Source: Capnocytophaga sp. oral taxon 338 str. F0234 | Lineage (GTDB): Bacteria > Bacteroidota > Bacteroidia > Flavobacteriales > Flavobacteriaceae | Assembly (NCBI RefSeq): GCF_000192225.1 | Contig: NZ_GL872413.1 | Coordinates: 826,359-890,358, forward strand | DNA: 64,000 nucleotides | Direction: 5' to 3' | Shown: positions 10,301 through 19,200 of the stretch, piece after piece | Layout of the letters: every line of letters starts with the position of its first letter | How positions within the stretch are numbered: the first letter of the stretch is position 1 | Notes under the pieces: model-generated | What the model was told of the DNA's origin: nothing | Databases searched by the model: none | Seen by the model: only the letters and a program-made list of their open reading frames with translations | Translations under genes and position numbers: made by a program

Positions 10301-10471
10301 AAGAAGCATATCAAAGGTCTTAATATTTCTCTCTTTGGAAATAACCTTTGGACTACAGGTCTTGACTGGGATGGTATGGATCCTGAAATTGCTGCCTCTA
10401 ACAAAGGTATTGGAGAAACTTCCTTGCCTTCTACTCGTTCCTTTGGTATGAGTATAGGTTTAAAATTATAA
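7376..10471 (+). CDS. SusC/RagA-family TonB-dependent outer-membrane transporter (second copy)
   Basis: A 1031-residue paralogue of the SusC at 1232, with the same order: signal peptide (cleaved after TFA), carboxypeptidase-regulatory-like domain, plug with LIVIDGVPMATVGD and TALYGSRGGNGV, then the barrel ending STRSFGMSIGLKL. Most positions match the first copy. It carries its own insertions, for instance a longer Gly/Pro-rich segment near residues 905-930, which suggests a different ligand or antigenic divergence. Its SusD partner starts 20 bases downstream. Ligand unknown. Confidence 0.95.
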   Translation: MNLKKLFLLFCFVVTTMTFAQQKISGSVKDGAGKPVAGANVTVFGTTRMAKTNTDGVYSISAKEGEVLQFTLAGYKSVEVKVGLSSTIDAVLLPSVAQDGGEAGALGIKRDKNAVGYATQKTEADQGLSGNVAGVQTSTTSSMGGNTNVTIRGVGSITGSNQPLIVIDGVPMATVGDSDSKFGDAAGDINPEDIESVTVLSGGAATALYGSRGGNGVIIYTTKSGKAGKTAIDVKSSVSFERNYIAPKLQNEYGGGRSPSFRTYTVNGRDYNVPAYESDESWGPKYDNQPYLPWYAFDKEYLPQHYLKEVPWRAPKNDVDKLFRTGLNVANSVSVSRAVGGTNLRFSLGNNEVTGVVPNTKLQKTNVSFSFNSTLTKKLKSEGGFNYIITSRDNPENSYTMKNPISKVLYAWSQRQLDVKNLENYYKDPNGNQRTWNRKSAADGSPRYTDNPYWTLYENTSNDKRHRFFGNIGFTYNFTDNLYWVGKIYGDIYNLNTEKRVAVGSKEQSSYETANYTNSDFNYETRLHYTPKLGKDFTLTGFVGLARREGRYQWVKGKTNGGLVLPNFYNLENSVEKPSSTNYRNWRRTNSIFGMVSFGYKGMVFVEATGRKDYFSTVSQPVFYPSVTGSFVFTSAWKSKPSWFSYGKIRAAWAQAGNDTAPYQLVTYPTIGLPFNGNPNYLHSITQNNPDLVPEIKETKEAGLELRFFNDRLSANVSVYDILSKNLIIPLPVDGANGYIYKMVNSGEMSNKGIEVSLSATPVKMGKFSWNVSWNFAKNNNKLLKLYPGTTRYKITNDSSGLVSLYAIEGEAYGQLFGRDFLYDKKGNRLVDANGKYLTSEPKALGSIIPDYTMGLKNSVKYGPVTLSFLFDFQKGGKYFANAYMLGMYTGTLRETTIQGMREELAGGPDGQKGITVPGVFAPGTPKAGQPNDKRISPKTYGSLFYRGVDSQNIFDATYFKLRSVTLSYDVPLAEKKHIKGLNISLFGNNLWTTGLDWDGMDPEIAASNKGIGETSLPSTRSFGMSIGLKL

Positions 10472-10491
10472 TAACAAAATAGACAACGAAG

Positions 10492-12171
10492 ATGAAACGA
10501 ATATTATCTATTATATTATCTGGAGCAGGATTACTGCTTAGCACCAGTTGTGAGAAGGATTTCGAAGAAATCAATACCAACCCTAATAAGCCTAAAACCT
10601 CTCTTTCTTATGCCTTATTCAATGGCTCTAATAAGAGGCTTATGGATTACACTCGCTATACCACTACTTCCGGAAAGCTTATGCGCTCTTGGATGCAGTA
10701 TACTGCACAGACCGCTTATACTAAGGAAAGCCGATTCCTTTATAGTGATTATTCAGGAGACTATATCTGGCGCTTCTGCTATCAAGTAGCAGGAGACTAT
10801 AAGGAAATTATAGAGCTTAATACAGATCCTGCAACAAAGGTAAAAACAGCTCTCTATGGAAATAATGATAATCAGATTGCGGCATCTCGTATCTTGATGG
10901 GATATGTCTTTAGTCTGCTTGCAGAAACTTATGGAAATGTACCTTACTACTCTTGGCACGGAAAGGATAATCCTAAATTTCAGGCTTTACAATTGGAGAA
11001 ATACATCTCTCCTGAATATGCATCTGAAAAGGATATTTATATGGATATCTTAGAGGATCTTAAGGAGGCTGTAGACCAAATTAAAACTACAGATGCCGAT
11101 GGTAAGGCTATTAAGAATGTATTTACTGCAGGAGATGATCTTTTCAGAACTCCTGAAAAATTGAAAAGATTTGGTAATTCCTTACGCTTGCGTATTGCCA
11201 TGCATCTTTCAAGAGTAAGGGATACAGAACTTAAGAATAAGGCTCTGGAAACTATTCGGGAAATAACAGTAACCAATCCTGCTAAATATCCTGTAATGCA
11301 ATCCAATGCAGATACAGTAGAACTTCCTTATGAAAGTAATGATACCAATCCTTCTCCTATTTATAAGAACTATTTCGTAGATAGAAGAACTGACTATTCT
11401 CCTGCTAATACGCTTGTTGAGATACTTAAGGGAACCCGAGGAGCTAGTTTAGGTTTTGGAGTAGACCCTCGTTTGCAGAAATATTGTGCTCCTAAGAATA
11501 CTTCCTTGAGTGTGATAAAGGCAGGTTCTTATCAAGAAACAGATGATCTCACCAAGTATGCAGGCATGCCTTATGGAATAAATGAATCTTATAGTGATTC
11601 TCAGTTCAGTTCAGGAAGGCTTGTTTCTCTTTTTTCTTCCAAAATCCTTAATCCTAATTATGCAGAAGTATTTATGGAATATTCAGAAGTATGTTTCTTG
11701 CTCTCTGAAGCTCCTTATGCTTTAGGAGGTGCTTGGGATGATGCCAAGTATAAAGAAGGAGTAAGAGCTTCTATGGAAAAATGGGGAGTAGATGCTACTA
11801 AGATTACTGCTTTTGTAAATAGGCTTCCTGCCGCTACAGAGGAAACTGTGATGACTCAAAAGTACATTGCTCTTTATATGAATCCAAATGAGGCTTGGAC
11901 TGAATACCGACGTACAGGATACCCAAATATTCTTATAAAGAATGGAGATGTGAATCCTTTGTTAGAGAATGTAACAAATGCTAAAACACATGAGGTAGTA
12001 ACCACTTATACATTTACCTCTTTGGTATCAGGAGTGGATTTCCCTCAACGCCTTCAATATCCATTGACTTATAAAAATATTAACTTAGCTAATTTCCAAA
12101 AGGCTTTGAAAGATATGGGTATGGGAGATAGAGACTTTATTGGTCAAAAACTTATTTTTGCAAAACAATAA
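10492..12171 (+). CDS. SusD/RagB-family nutrient-binding surface lipoprotein (second complete copy)
   Basis: A 559-residue SusD-like_2 lipoprotein, partner of the SusC at 7376. The lipobox LSTSC puts the lipidated cysteine at residue 20, followed by the same EKDFEEINTNPNKP start as the first copy. It differs from the first copy by insertions around residues 185-200 and near the C terminus. It keeps YSEVCFLLSEA and EAWTEYRRTGYP. A terminator hairpin follows at 12196. Confidence 0.93.
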   Translation: MKRILSIILSGAGLLLSTSCEKDFEEINTNPNKPKTSLSYALFNGSNKRLMDYTRYTTTSGKLMRSWMQYTAQTAYTKESRFLYSDYSGDYIWRFCYQVAGDYKEIIELNTDPATKVKTALYGNNDNQIAASRILMGYVFSLLAETYGNVPYYSWHGKDNPKFQALQLEKYISPEYASEKDIYMDILEDLKEAVDQIKTTDADGKAIKNVFTAGDDLFRTPEKLKRFGNSLRLRIAMHLSRVRDTELKNKALETIREITVTNPAKYPVMQSNADTVELPYESNDTNPSPIYKNYFVDRRTDYSPANTLVEILKGTRGASLGFGVDPRLQKYCAPKNTSLSVIKAGSYQETDDLTKYAGMPYGINESYSDSQFSSGRLVSLFSSKILNPNYAEVFMEYSEVCFLLSEAPYALGGAWDDAKYKEGVRASMEKWGVDATKITAFVNRLPAATEETVMTQKYIALYMNPNEAWTEYRRTGYPNILIKNGDVNPLLENVTNAKTHEVVTTYTFTSLVSGVDFPQRLQYPLTYKNINLANFQKALKDMGMGDRDFIGQKLIFAKQ

Positions 12172-12195
12172 GTAAAAAGATGTTTTCATAATTGT

Positions 12196-12231
12196 GAAGG
12201 GTGGTTGCAATTTTGCAACTGCCCTTTTTTA
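12196..12231 (+). terminator. Rho-independent terminator closing the SusCD array
   Basis: AAGGG..GTTGCAA (12197-12210) pairs with TTGCAAC..CCCTT (12213-12226) with a two-base internal mismatch, then a T tract. Confidence 0.85.
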
Positions 12232-12291
12232 TGATTGAATTGGCGTAAAGAAACAATTGATTAATTTTATATTTTATATGATTTTTTTTTG

Positions 12292-12299
12292 TATCTTTG
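12292..12299 (+). promoter_or_regulatory. -7 promoter element for atpA
   Basis: TATCTTTG, 70 bases before the atpA ATG. No clean -33 TTTG is visible. Its presence shows that atpA is transcribed from its own promoter here rather than from within an atp operon. Confidence 0.65.
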
Positions 12300-12369
12300 C
12301 ACGTTATCTTTTATAAGATACGTTAGAGTATAATTAATCATAACTGAAGAATATTCATAAATAGAAATA

Positions 12370-13950
12370 ATGGCACAAATAAAGGCGGCTGAGGTTTCAG
12401 CGATTCTTAAAAAACAATTAGCAAACTTTGATGCTTCTGTATCCTTGGAAGAGGTAGGGACGGTGTTAGAAGTAGGAGATGGGATTGCTCGTATTTTTGG
12501 TCTTTCCAAGGTAGAAAATGGAGAGCTTGTCCACTTCGAATCTGGACAAGAAGGAATGGTGCTTAACCTTGAAGAAGACCATGTAGGGGTAGTACTCTTA
12601 GGCTCTTCCACACAGATAAAGGAAGGAGATATAGTAAAGCGTACCAAGACTATTGCCTCTATCAAAGTGGGAGAGGGAATCGTTGGGCGAGTTATCAATA
12701 CTTTAGGAGAACCTATTGATGGAAAAGGACCTATCTTAGGAGAACTCTATGAAATGCCTTTTGAACGTAAGGCTCCTGGGGTTATCTATCGCCAACCGGT
12801 GAATGAACCTTTACAGACAGGAATTAAAGCTATTGATGCAATGATTCCTATTGGACGAGGACAACGTGAACTTGTCATTGGTGACCGACAAACAGGAAAA
12901 ACAACAGTATGTATTGATACCATCCTTAATCAAAAAGAATTCTATGATGCAGGCAATCCTGTATATTGTATCTATGTAGCCATTGGACAGAAAGCCTCTA
13001 CAGTAGCAGGAATAGCTAAGACTTTAGAGGATGCAGGAGCACTTGCGTATACCACTGTTTTGGCAGCCAATGCTTCTGACCCTGCTCCTATGCAGGTGTA
13101 TGCTCCTTTTGCAGGAGTTGCTATTGGGGAATATTTTCGCGATACAGGTCGCCCTGCCCTTATCATCTATGATGACCTTTCCAAACAAGCAATGGCTTAT
13201 CGTGAAGTATCGCTCTTACTTCGTCGTCCACCTGGACGAGAAGCCTACCCTGGAGATGTATTTTACTTACACTCTCGCCTTTTGGAACGTGCAGCCAAGG
13301 TGATTAAGGATGATAATGTGGCACGTAATATGAATGACCTCCCCGAATCCATTAAGCATCTTGTCAAAGGAGGAGGTTCCCTTACAGCACTTCCTATTAT
13401 TGAAACCCAAGCAGGGGACGTTTCTGCCTATATCCCAACCAATGTGATTTCTATTACTGACGGACAGATATTCCTTGAATCTGACCTCTTTAACTCAGGA
13501 GTACGCCCAGCTATTAATGTGGGGATCTCTGTATCCCGTGTGGGAGGTTCCGCTCAGATCAAATCCATGAAGAAGGTTGCGGGTACTCTTAAACTTGATC
13601 AAGCACAGTTCCGCGAATTGGCAGCTTTTGCTAAGTTCGGCTCTGACTTGGATGCCGCTACCAGTAATGTGATTGAGAAAGGAAAGCGTAATGTAGAAAT
13701 TCTCAAGCAGTCGTCCAATGACCCTTATAAGGTAGAAGACCAAGTAGCAATTATCTATGTAGGGTCTAAAAACTTACTTCGCCAAGTGCCTGTGGAATGT
13801 GTACGTGAATTTGAAAAAGATTTCTTGGAGACCCTTCGAGCTACTCATGAGGAAACTCTATTGCAGCTTAAAGCTGGGAAAATTAATGATGAAATCACAG
13901 CTGTATTGGACAAAGTAGCCAAAGAAGTAGCACAAAAGTATGTAAAATAG
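12370..13950 (+). CDS. atpA: ATP synthase F1 subunit alpha
   Basis: A 526-residue alpha subunit of the F1 headpiece, at normal flavobacterial length. The Walker A loop GDRQTGKT lies at 171-178, the nucleotide-binding core follows, and the conserved [10 protein letters not shown] segment carries the catalytic-site arginine at 390. The start is supported by the typical [13 protein letters not shown] opening. The context is odd: no other atp gene is nearby. Instead a SusD gene lies upstream and a DUF2625 gene downstream, with a dedicated promoter and a terminator on either side. In many bacteria atpA lies between atpH and atpG. Nothing in the protein suggests a pseudogene. Confidence 0.97.
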   Translation: MAQIKAAEVSAILKKQLANFDASVSLEEVGTVLEVGDGIARIFGLSKVENGELVHFESGQEGMVLNLEEDHVGVVLLGSSTQIKEGDIVKRTKTIASIKVGEGIVGRVINTLGEPIDGKGPILGELYEMPFERKAPGVIYRQPVNEPLQTGIKAIDAMIPIGRGQRELVIGDRQTGKTTVCIDTILNQKEFYDAGNPVYCIYVAIGQKASTVAGIAKTLEDAGALAYTTVLAANASDPAPMQVYAPFAGVAIGEYFRDTGRPALIIYDDLSKQAMAYREVSLLLRRPPGREAYPGDVFYLHSRLLERAAKVIKDDNVARNMNDLPESIKHLVKGGGSLTALPIIETQAGDVSAYIPTNVISITDGQIFLESDLFNSGVRPAINVGISVSRVGGSAQIKSMKKVAGTLKLDQAQFRELAAFAKFGSDLDAATSNVIEKGKRNVEILKQSSNDPYKVEDQVAIIYVGSKNLLRQVPVECVREFEKDFLETLRATHEETLLQLKAGKINDEITAVLDKVAKEVAQKYVK

Positions 13951-13975
13951 AATATTATTATATTAATATCAATAG

Positions 13976-14014
13976 AATATTGCCTTACACCCACCCTTGT
14001 AAGGTAATATTTTT
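13976..14014 (+). terminator. Rho-independent terminator after atpA
   Basis: AATATTGCCTTACA (13976-13989) pairs with TGTAAGGTAATATT (13998-14011) with one G-T pair, then T residues. Confidence 0.85.
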
Positions 14015-14028
14015 ATAAGACTAAGAGA

Positions 14029-14709
14029 ATGAGAACATTAGGAGAACTGATAAATAAAGAAGAGCCTGGTTGGAACTTGGTGCAAGAGTGGTTACAGAAT
14101 GCTACGAATCCCTATGAAGTACTCCCTCGGGATACCAAGCGTGCGGAAAAAGAACTGCTTAATGCACAGGTAACTACACGTTCGCCCATGGGAGCTATTA
14201 TTTATCAAACAGGAGGAATTCTTATTGATAGTGGCTGGATACGTATCTTAGGCTCCGGCTCTGAAAGATTAAATAGAGGTATGTTCGAGTGGAATAAAGG
14301 AAAAACTTTTGAACATTATGGAGAACCTCCTGTATTTTTATTGGTTGCAGATGATGTTCTTGGTGGGTTATTTGCAATTAATGGTGGTGCTTTTGGTCAA
14401 GAAGGTTTGGGAAAAATATTTTACTTAGCTCCAGATACACTTTCTTGGGAGCCTATGAACTGTGGTTATTCAGAGTTCTTTAACTGGACTTTACAAGGAA
14501 ATGTACACCAGTTCTATGAGCCTTTCTATTGGAAAGGATGGCGGGAGGAAGTCACTAAGCTCAGAGGGAATCAAGCATTTTCGTTTTTTCCTTTCCTTTG
14601 GACAAAAGAAGGTAAACAGATAGAGACTCTTAGCCGAAAAGTAGTTCCTATGGAGGAGAGCTATCGCCTTACTATGGATATGCAAAGACAACTCTCTGAA
14701 AGAGAATAA
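14029..14709 (+). CDS. DUF2625 family protein
   Basis: A 226-residue cytoplasmic protein with no signal peptide or membrane segment. It matches the DUF2625 family as I know it: an N-terminal helix with ELI..EEPGW, then EVLPRD, then the hallmark TTRSPMGAIIYQTGGILID and WIRILGSGSERL, then FAINGGAFG. The biochemical function of the family is not known. It follows the atpA terminator by 15 bases and I could not find a clear promoter, so it may be expressed by read-through. A degraded-looking reading frame follows. Confidence 0.8.
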   Translation: MRTLGELINKEEPGWNLVQEWLQNATNPYEVLPRDTKRAEKELLNAQVTTRSPMGAIIYQTGGILIDSGWIRILGSGSERLNRGMFEWNKGKTFEHYGEPPVFLLVADDVLGGLFAINGGAFGQEGLGKIFYLAPDTLSWEPMNCGYSEFFNWTLQGNVHQFYEPFYWKGWREEVTKLRGNQAFSFFPFLWTKEGKQIETLSRKVVPMEESYRLTMDMQRQLSERE

Positions 14710-14814
14710 TGAGAGTCCTTTCTCTCCTAAAAACAAGGGTTACAAATGTAAAAGTAGCACATCTCACAATTATAATTAGTGGGGGATATACTACTCTGTA
14801 ATTTTTGTTCTTAG

Positions 14815-15012
14815 CCAGAGGATTCCCTAAAAAATGATACTATAGAAAAAAGATTGGATAGATTAATAAAAAGTTACACTCCTCCTGAAAAAATAATAAA
14901 AGAAATGAATGCCCTAGACTATTCAGAAAGGATGATAAGAGAGAACGATAGGTTCCAATACTATTCTGAATGGTTAAATCAACTAAATGAATTTCTTAAG
15001 AAACTTAAGTAA
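14815..15012 (+). pseudogene. Possible remnant of a small gene (open frame without a normal start)
   Basis: This frame is open for 65 codons and reads like real protein, ending NQLNEFLKKLK, rich in charged and aromatic residues. The only ATG is at 14905, leaving 35 residues; a TTG at 14854 is the other option. No ribosome-binding site, promoter or family match was recognised. A separate 30-codon frame at 14709-14801 overlaps the DUF2625 stop. Between 14710 and 15014 I see nothing else. It may be the tail of a decayed gene, or chance. Confidence 0.3.
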
Positions 15013-15014
15013 TC

Positions 15015-16133
15015 TTATATTTTCTTACTATTTTTGTAAGTTTCTATATTATTGATGAATAAATCAAAGAGATAGCTGGCATCGTGAGGACCTGGAGCGG
15101 CTTCAGGGTGATACTGTACACTGAATACAGGATGGTTCTTAAGGCGAATGCCCGCTACAGTACCATCATTCAGATGTAGATGGGTGATTTCTATATTAGG
15201 GTTTTTCTCCGCTAATTCCTTATTAACAGCAAATCCATGATTTTGAGAGGTAATCTCGCTTTTCCCCGTAAGGAGGTTTTTCACAGGATGATTGATTCCC
15301 CTGTGTCCATTGCGCATTTTGTAGGTAGGTACCCCTTGAGAGAGCGCAATGAGTTGGTGTCCTAAGCAAATTCCAAATATAGGCTTGCCACTTTCAATCA
15401 GTTGTCGGGTAAGAGCTATTACTTCGGTCAGAGGTTCAGGATCGCCAGGACCATTAGAGAGGAAGTAACCATCAGGAGCAAAAGAAGTAAGCTCTTCAAA
15501 GGTAGCAGTATGGGGGAAGACCTTGATATAAGCATCCCGAGCAGCTAAATTGCGCAATATATTGCGCTTAATTCCTAAATCCAATGCTGCAATCCGATAT
15601 TTAGCATGTTCTTCTCCTACAAAATAAGGCTCCTTAGTAGAAACTTTAGGAGCTAAGGCTAAACCTTTCATGGAAGGTTGCCCCTTGAGTTGGGCTTTGA
15701 GCTCCTCTATATTGTCAACTTCGGTGGAGAGTACAGCATTCATACTACCGTGGTCACGTATGTAGGCTACCAAGGCACGTGTATCTACTTCACTTATGAC
15801 GAATAAGCCTTGTCTTTCTAAGAAATTACCTAAGGACTCGCAGGCAGAGCGTGAGCCAAATTCACTAAAATTACGACATACTAAGCCGGCAATCTTTACC
15901 CCATCGGATTCATTTTCCTCCTCAAGAGTTCCATAGTTACCAATGTGAACAGTAGCTGCTACCATAATTTGTCCAAAGTATGAAGGGTCAGTGAAAATTT
16001 CCTGATAACCAGTCATCCCTGTATTAAAACAGATCTCGCCAAAAGCACTTCCTACCTTTCCCTCTGCTTTCCCATAGAAGAGAGTGCCATCCTCCAAGAG
16101 AACAATCGCTGGTTTTTTTTGTGTATATTTCAT
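15015..16133 (-). CDS. carA: Carbamoyl-phosphate synthase small (glutaminase) subunit
   Basis: This subunit hydrolyses glutamine and passes ammonia to CarB for carbamoyl phosphate, feeding pyrimidine and arginine synthesis. It has 372 residues. The N-terminal CPSase small-chain domain opens AIVLLEDGTLFYG and holds FGEICFNTGMTGYQEI. The C-terminal class I amidotransferase has the nucleophile Cys256 in GICLGHQ and the His342/Glu344 pair in QYHPEA. The start at 16133 (MKYTQKK) is preferred over an in-frame start 13 codons earlier, because the promoter element at 16170 overlaps the latter. carB is not in the window. Confidence 0.96.
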   Translation of the reverse strand: MKYTQKKPAIVLLEDGTLFYGKAEGKVGSAFGEICFNTGMTGYQEIFTDPSYFGQIMVAATVHIGNYGTLEEENESDGVKIAGLVCRNFSEFGSRSACESLGNFLERQGLFVISEVDTRALVAYIRDHGSMNAVLSTEVDNIEELKAQLKGQPSMKGLALAPKVSTKEPYFVGEEHAKYRIAALDLGIKRNILRNLAARDAYIKVFPHTATFEELTSFAPDGYFLSNGPGDPEPLTEVIALTRQLIESGKPIFGICLGHQLIALSQGVPTYKMRNGHRGINHPVKNLLTGKSEITSQNHGFAVNKELAEKNPNIEITHLHLNDGTVAGIRLKNHPVFSVQYHPEAAPGPHDASYLFDLFINNIETYKNSKKI

Positions 16134-16169
16134 AGATTTAATAAGATAAAAGTTTAAACTTTGTCTCTG

Positions 16170-16177
16170 CAAAAATA
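16170..16177 (-). promoter_or_regulatory. carA: -7 promoter element for carA
   Basis: On the minus strand this reads TATTTTTG, and a TTGA lies ~20 bases upstream (16197-16200). It decides the carA start at 16133. Confidence 0.75.
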
Positions 16178-16290
16178 CAAAATAATTGTCAATTTATCAA
16201 TCGTTTGTAGTACCTTAAAATTCCTATAGAGAATTATTTCTTTCTATTCAGTAAATTTTTCTAAAGAACATATATCTTCAGGTTATTTTC

Positions 16291-19200
16291 TCAAGTAGTG
16301 GCTTCTATTGTTATTTTTCTCTTCCTAACAAAAGATACTATCCCCAAAATAAGTACAAATGCTATAGCATAGTATACGAAGTTAGGGGTAATTACCTTCT
16401 CTCCACTGGCATAGCTATGCAGTCCAGAGAGGTAGAAGTTTACTCCAAAATAGGTCATTAGGATACTGGCAAAAGCCACAACGCTAGCAAAATTGAACCC
16501 CCATACCCCACGCAAAGAGGGGACAATACGCATGTGAATAACAAAAGCATATACCATGATACTTACTAAAGCCCATGTTTCCTTAGGATCCCAACCCCAA
16601 TAACGTCCCCAGCTTTCATTTGCCCATTGAGCTCCTAAAAAGTTTCCAATGGTAAGCATAATAAGCCCTACGGTTAAGGAAAGTTCATTGACGATGGTAA
16701 GCTCATCAATAACAAGTTTAATTTTTTCTTTGTTCTTCTGGGTTGTGAAAATGATAAGGAACAGATTCATAATTCCCAGTATCATTCCTAAGGTGAAGGG
16801 TCCATAACTACCTACAATTACTGCAACGTGAAGCATAAGCCAATAGCTATTGAGTACAGGCTGTAGGTTACCTATGGAGGGATCCAGCCAATTCCAATGG
16901 GCAATCATCAGAATCATGGAGGTAACAAAAGCAGTAGAAGCAAGGCTCAAGGGTGAGCGCCGAGCAAAACAAAGCCCTATCCCCATTGTCGCCCAAGCTA
17001 CATAAATCATGCTTTCATAAGCATCACTCCATGGAGCATGCCCTGAAATGTACCAGCGAAAAGCAAGTCCTATGGTATGCAAAGTGAAGAGGAAGAAAAG
17101 CAAAACAGTACATATATTAGAAAGAATACGCAAGGTTTTTCGTTCCTTAAAGATACGAATAATCAAGATAACGAACATAAAGGTACCCACATATAAGTAC
17201 CAACTAAAAAGGCTCTTGAAGACATCATATTTGTTATAAAGAATTTCTGCATTGATTTTCTCCTCTGAAGGTATAACATTCCGTCCTACTACTTTTTGAT
17301 TTTCCTTCAGTAGTTTTAGTATTTGATCCGCTTGAGTATAGTTACCTGTTTGGGTAGCTTCTTTTAGAGAGGTGAGATACCATCGGAAGGAATTTTTGAT
17401 AAAGTTCTCTTCTAGAGAATCTTTGACATAAGAGGGATTTTCATAGAGATCCAAAGGAGCTATCCATTTGTTATTCAGTGTATCTCTTAGAGGAAAAATA
17501 CGCAACATACTCCCTGAGAGGGCACGCTCCAAAAGGTGAATTTTCATATCTACTTCCTTGAATTCCTTTTGGAATTGATTAGGGTTATTGGTGGCATAAG
17601 CCTCTCTGAGATAAGGTTCTAATTTGTTCTGATAATCCTTATCTAAGAAATCTAAAGCACGTACACGCTTAAGTCCCTTTTCTACCCCTAATATCTTGTG
17701 TAAGCTGTCATTATCTTTTTTAATATAGAAGAAATCCACATTGTACCATAGCTGGCGGTTTAGGAGCATGGAAAGAAATACCTGATTAGCATCCAAGCCA
17801 CGGAAGGAATCCGCTTTACTTACTTTCCTAAGCAGTTCGGAGGCAAAGGTATTGATGGGCTTCATACGACCATCTTCATCCTGAATGACTAAGTGGGCAA
17901 ACTTATCTGCATGAACTCTATCTACAGTATTAGCTTTTAGAAGAGAATCTATTTGCTTGGAAGTCAGTTCAAAGGAGTCATGTTGTGCATATACTCCTAC
18001 GGAGAATAATAGGAGAAAGAGGGTCATGAGTCCTTTACGCTTTTCTTGGAGTTTTCTAAGCTTTTGGCTTAGCTGGACAAAACGTGTCCTCCCAAAGAAC
18101 ATACTAGCTATAAGACCTATATAAAGGAGAGTATAACCGATATAAGTTAGAAGGGTCCCCCAATAGTCATGATTGACAGAAAGGACAGTTCCTTTTTCAT
18201 CAGGATAGAAGTTGGCTTGAAAGAAGCGATATCCTTTATAGTTAAGAATATGATTCATATAAATATCATATTTAAAAGTTTTTTCGGGACTACTTACCGT
18301 TACTTTACTCTTGAAAGAGGAGTAACTGCGCTCGGTACCTGGGTATTTTTCGGCAATAAAATCATTTAACTTAATCTTAAAGGGTAGGGGAGTGCGTACC
18401 GATCCATAGTTAAAGTGAAAGGTAAGTCCACCAACCTCTACAGAAGTAGTCGGATTAATTACATCTCGCCTACCCAAGACACCAATAGTTTTACTCTCTC
18501 CTGATGAAGTAACTTTTAGGATAATAGCGCTCTCATCCGAAGGAGATCTTCTTTTTTCTGGAATAGAGGTAAGTTGCATTCTCCCCCTTTTCAGAGGTTG
18601 AGGAAATACAAAACGCATACCCGCTAAGTTATACAGGGAGCGGTATTGTAAGGCTTGCATGCTATCTTTAGCCACTTCGTATACTTTCTGGTCGCTCATA
18701 GTCATATAACTCCCTATAAAAGGGCTACTGATATAGCTTCCTTCGGGAGTAATCTGTAAGTTGATAGCTCCAAAGGTAGGTTTATTCAGGGAGAACAGGA
18801 TTCCATGTAGGGATAAGGTAGTACCTACTTTAAGGTAATGCTCATGTCCCTGACTATCACCAGAGCTTTCTACAATCTTGAGATAATCATCTCCATTGGA
18901 ATCTTCTACAAAGGTTTCTTCAGCATTAGCAATAAATTTTGTGAGTTCTATATGAAAATCCTTCCCCTTGAAATCGGAGTCCCAACTATAGGAATTAGAA
19001 GTGAATTCTGAGAAAAGAACTGGTTCTTGCTTGGCTTTACGCAAAGGTTTTCCTTCGAAGGTACCATCCACTTGGGCGGTGATATAGGTCTGTTCGGAGG
19101 TATAGAAATCAGCTTCTTCTCCTTCACGTAAGGCTAATTTTCCTTCATCACTGAGGTATCGGGTAATTCCTGCTCCTATAATGATAAATACCCAAGAGGC

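Noticed and set aside
12267..12698. 143-codon frame antisense to the atpA start
   Set aside because: It has low-complexity Ser/Thr/Pro-rich content opposite conserved AtpA sequence. It is a shadow frame.
14709..14801. 30-codon frame overlapping the DUF2625 stop (TAATG)
   Set aside because: The coupling-like overlap is attractive, but the peptide shows no recognisable features and is too short to support.
16134..16172. Upstream extension of carA by 13 codons
   Set aside because: The promoter element at 16170-16177 overlaps its start codon, and the extension does not match the CarA family opening.
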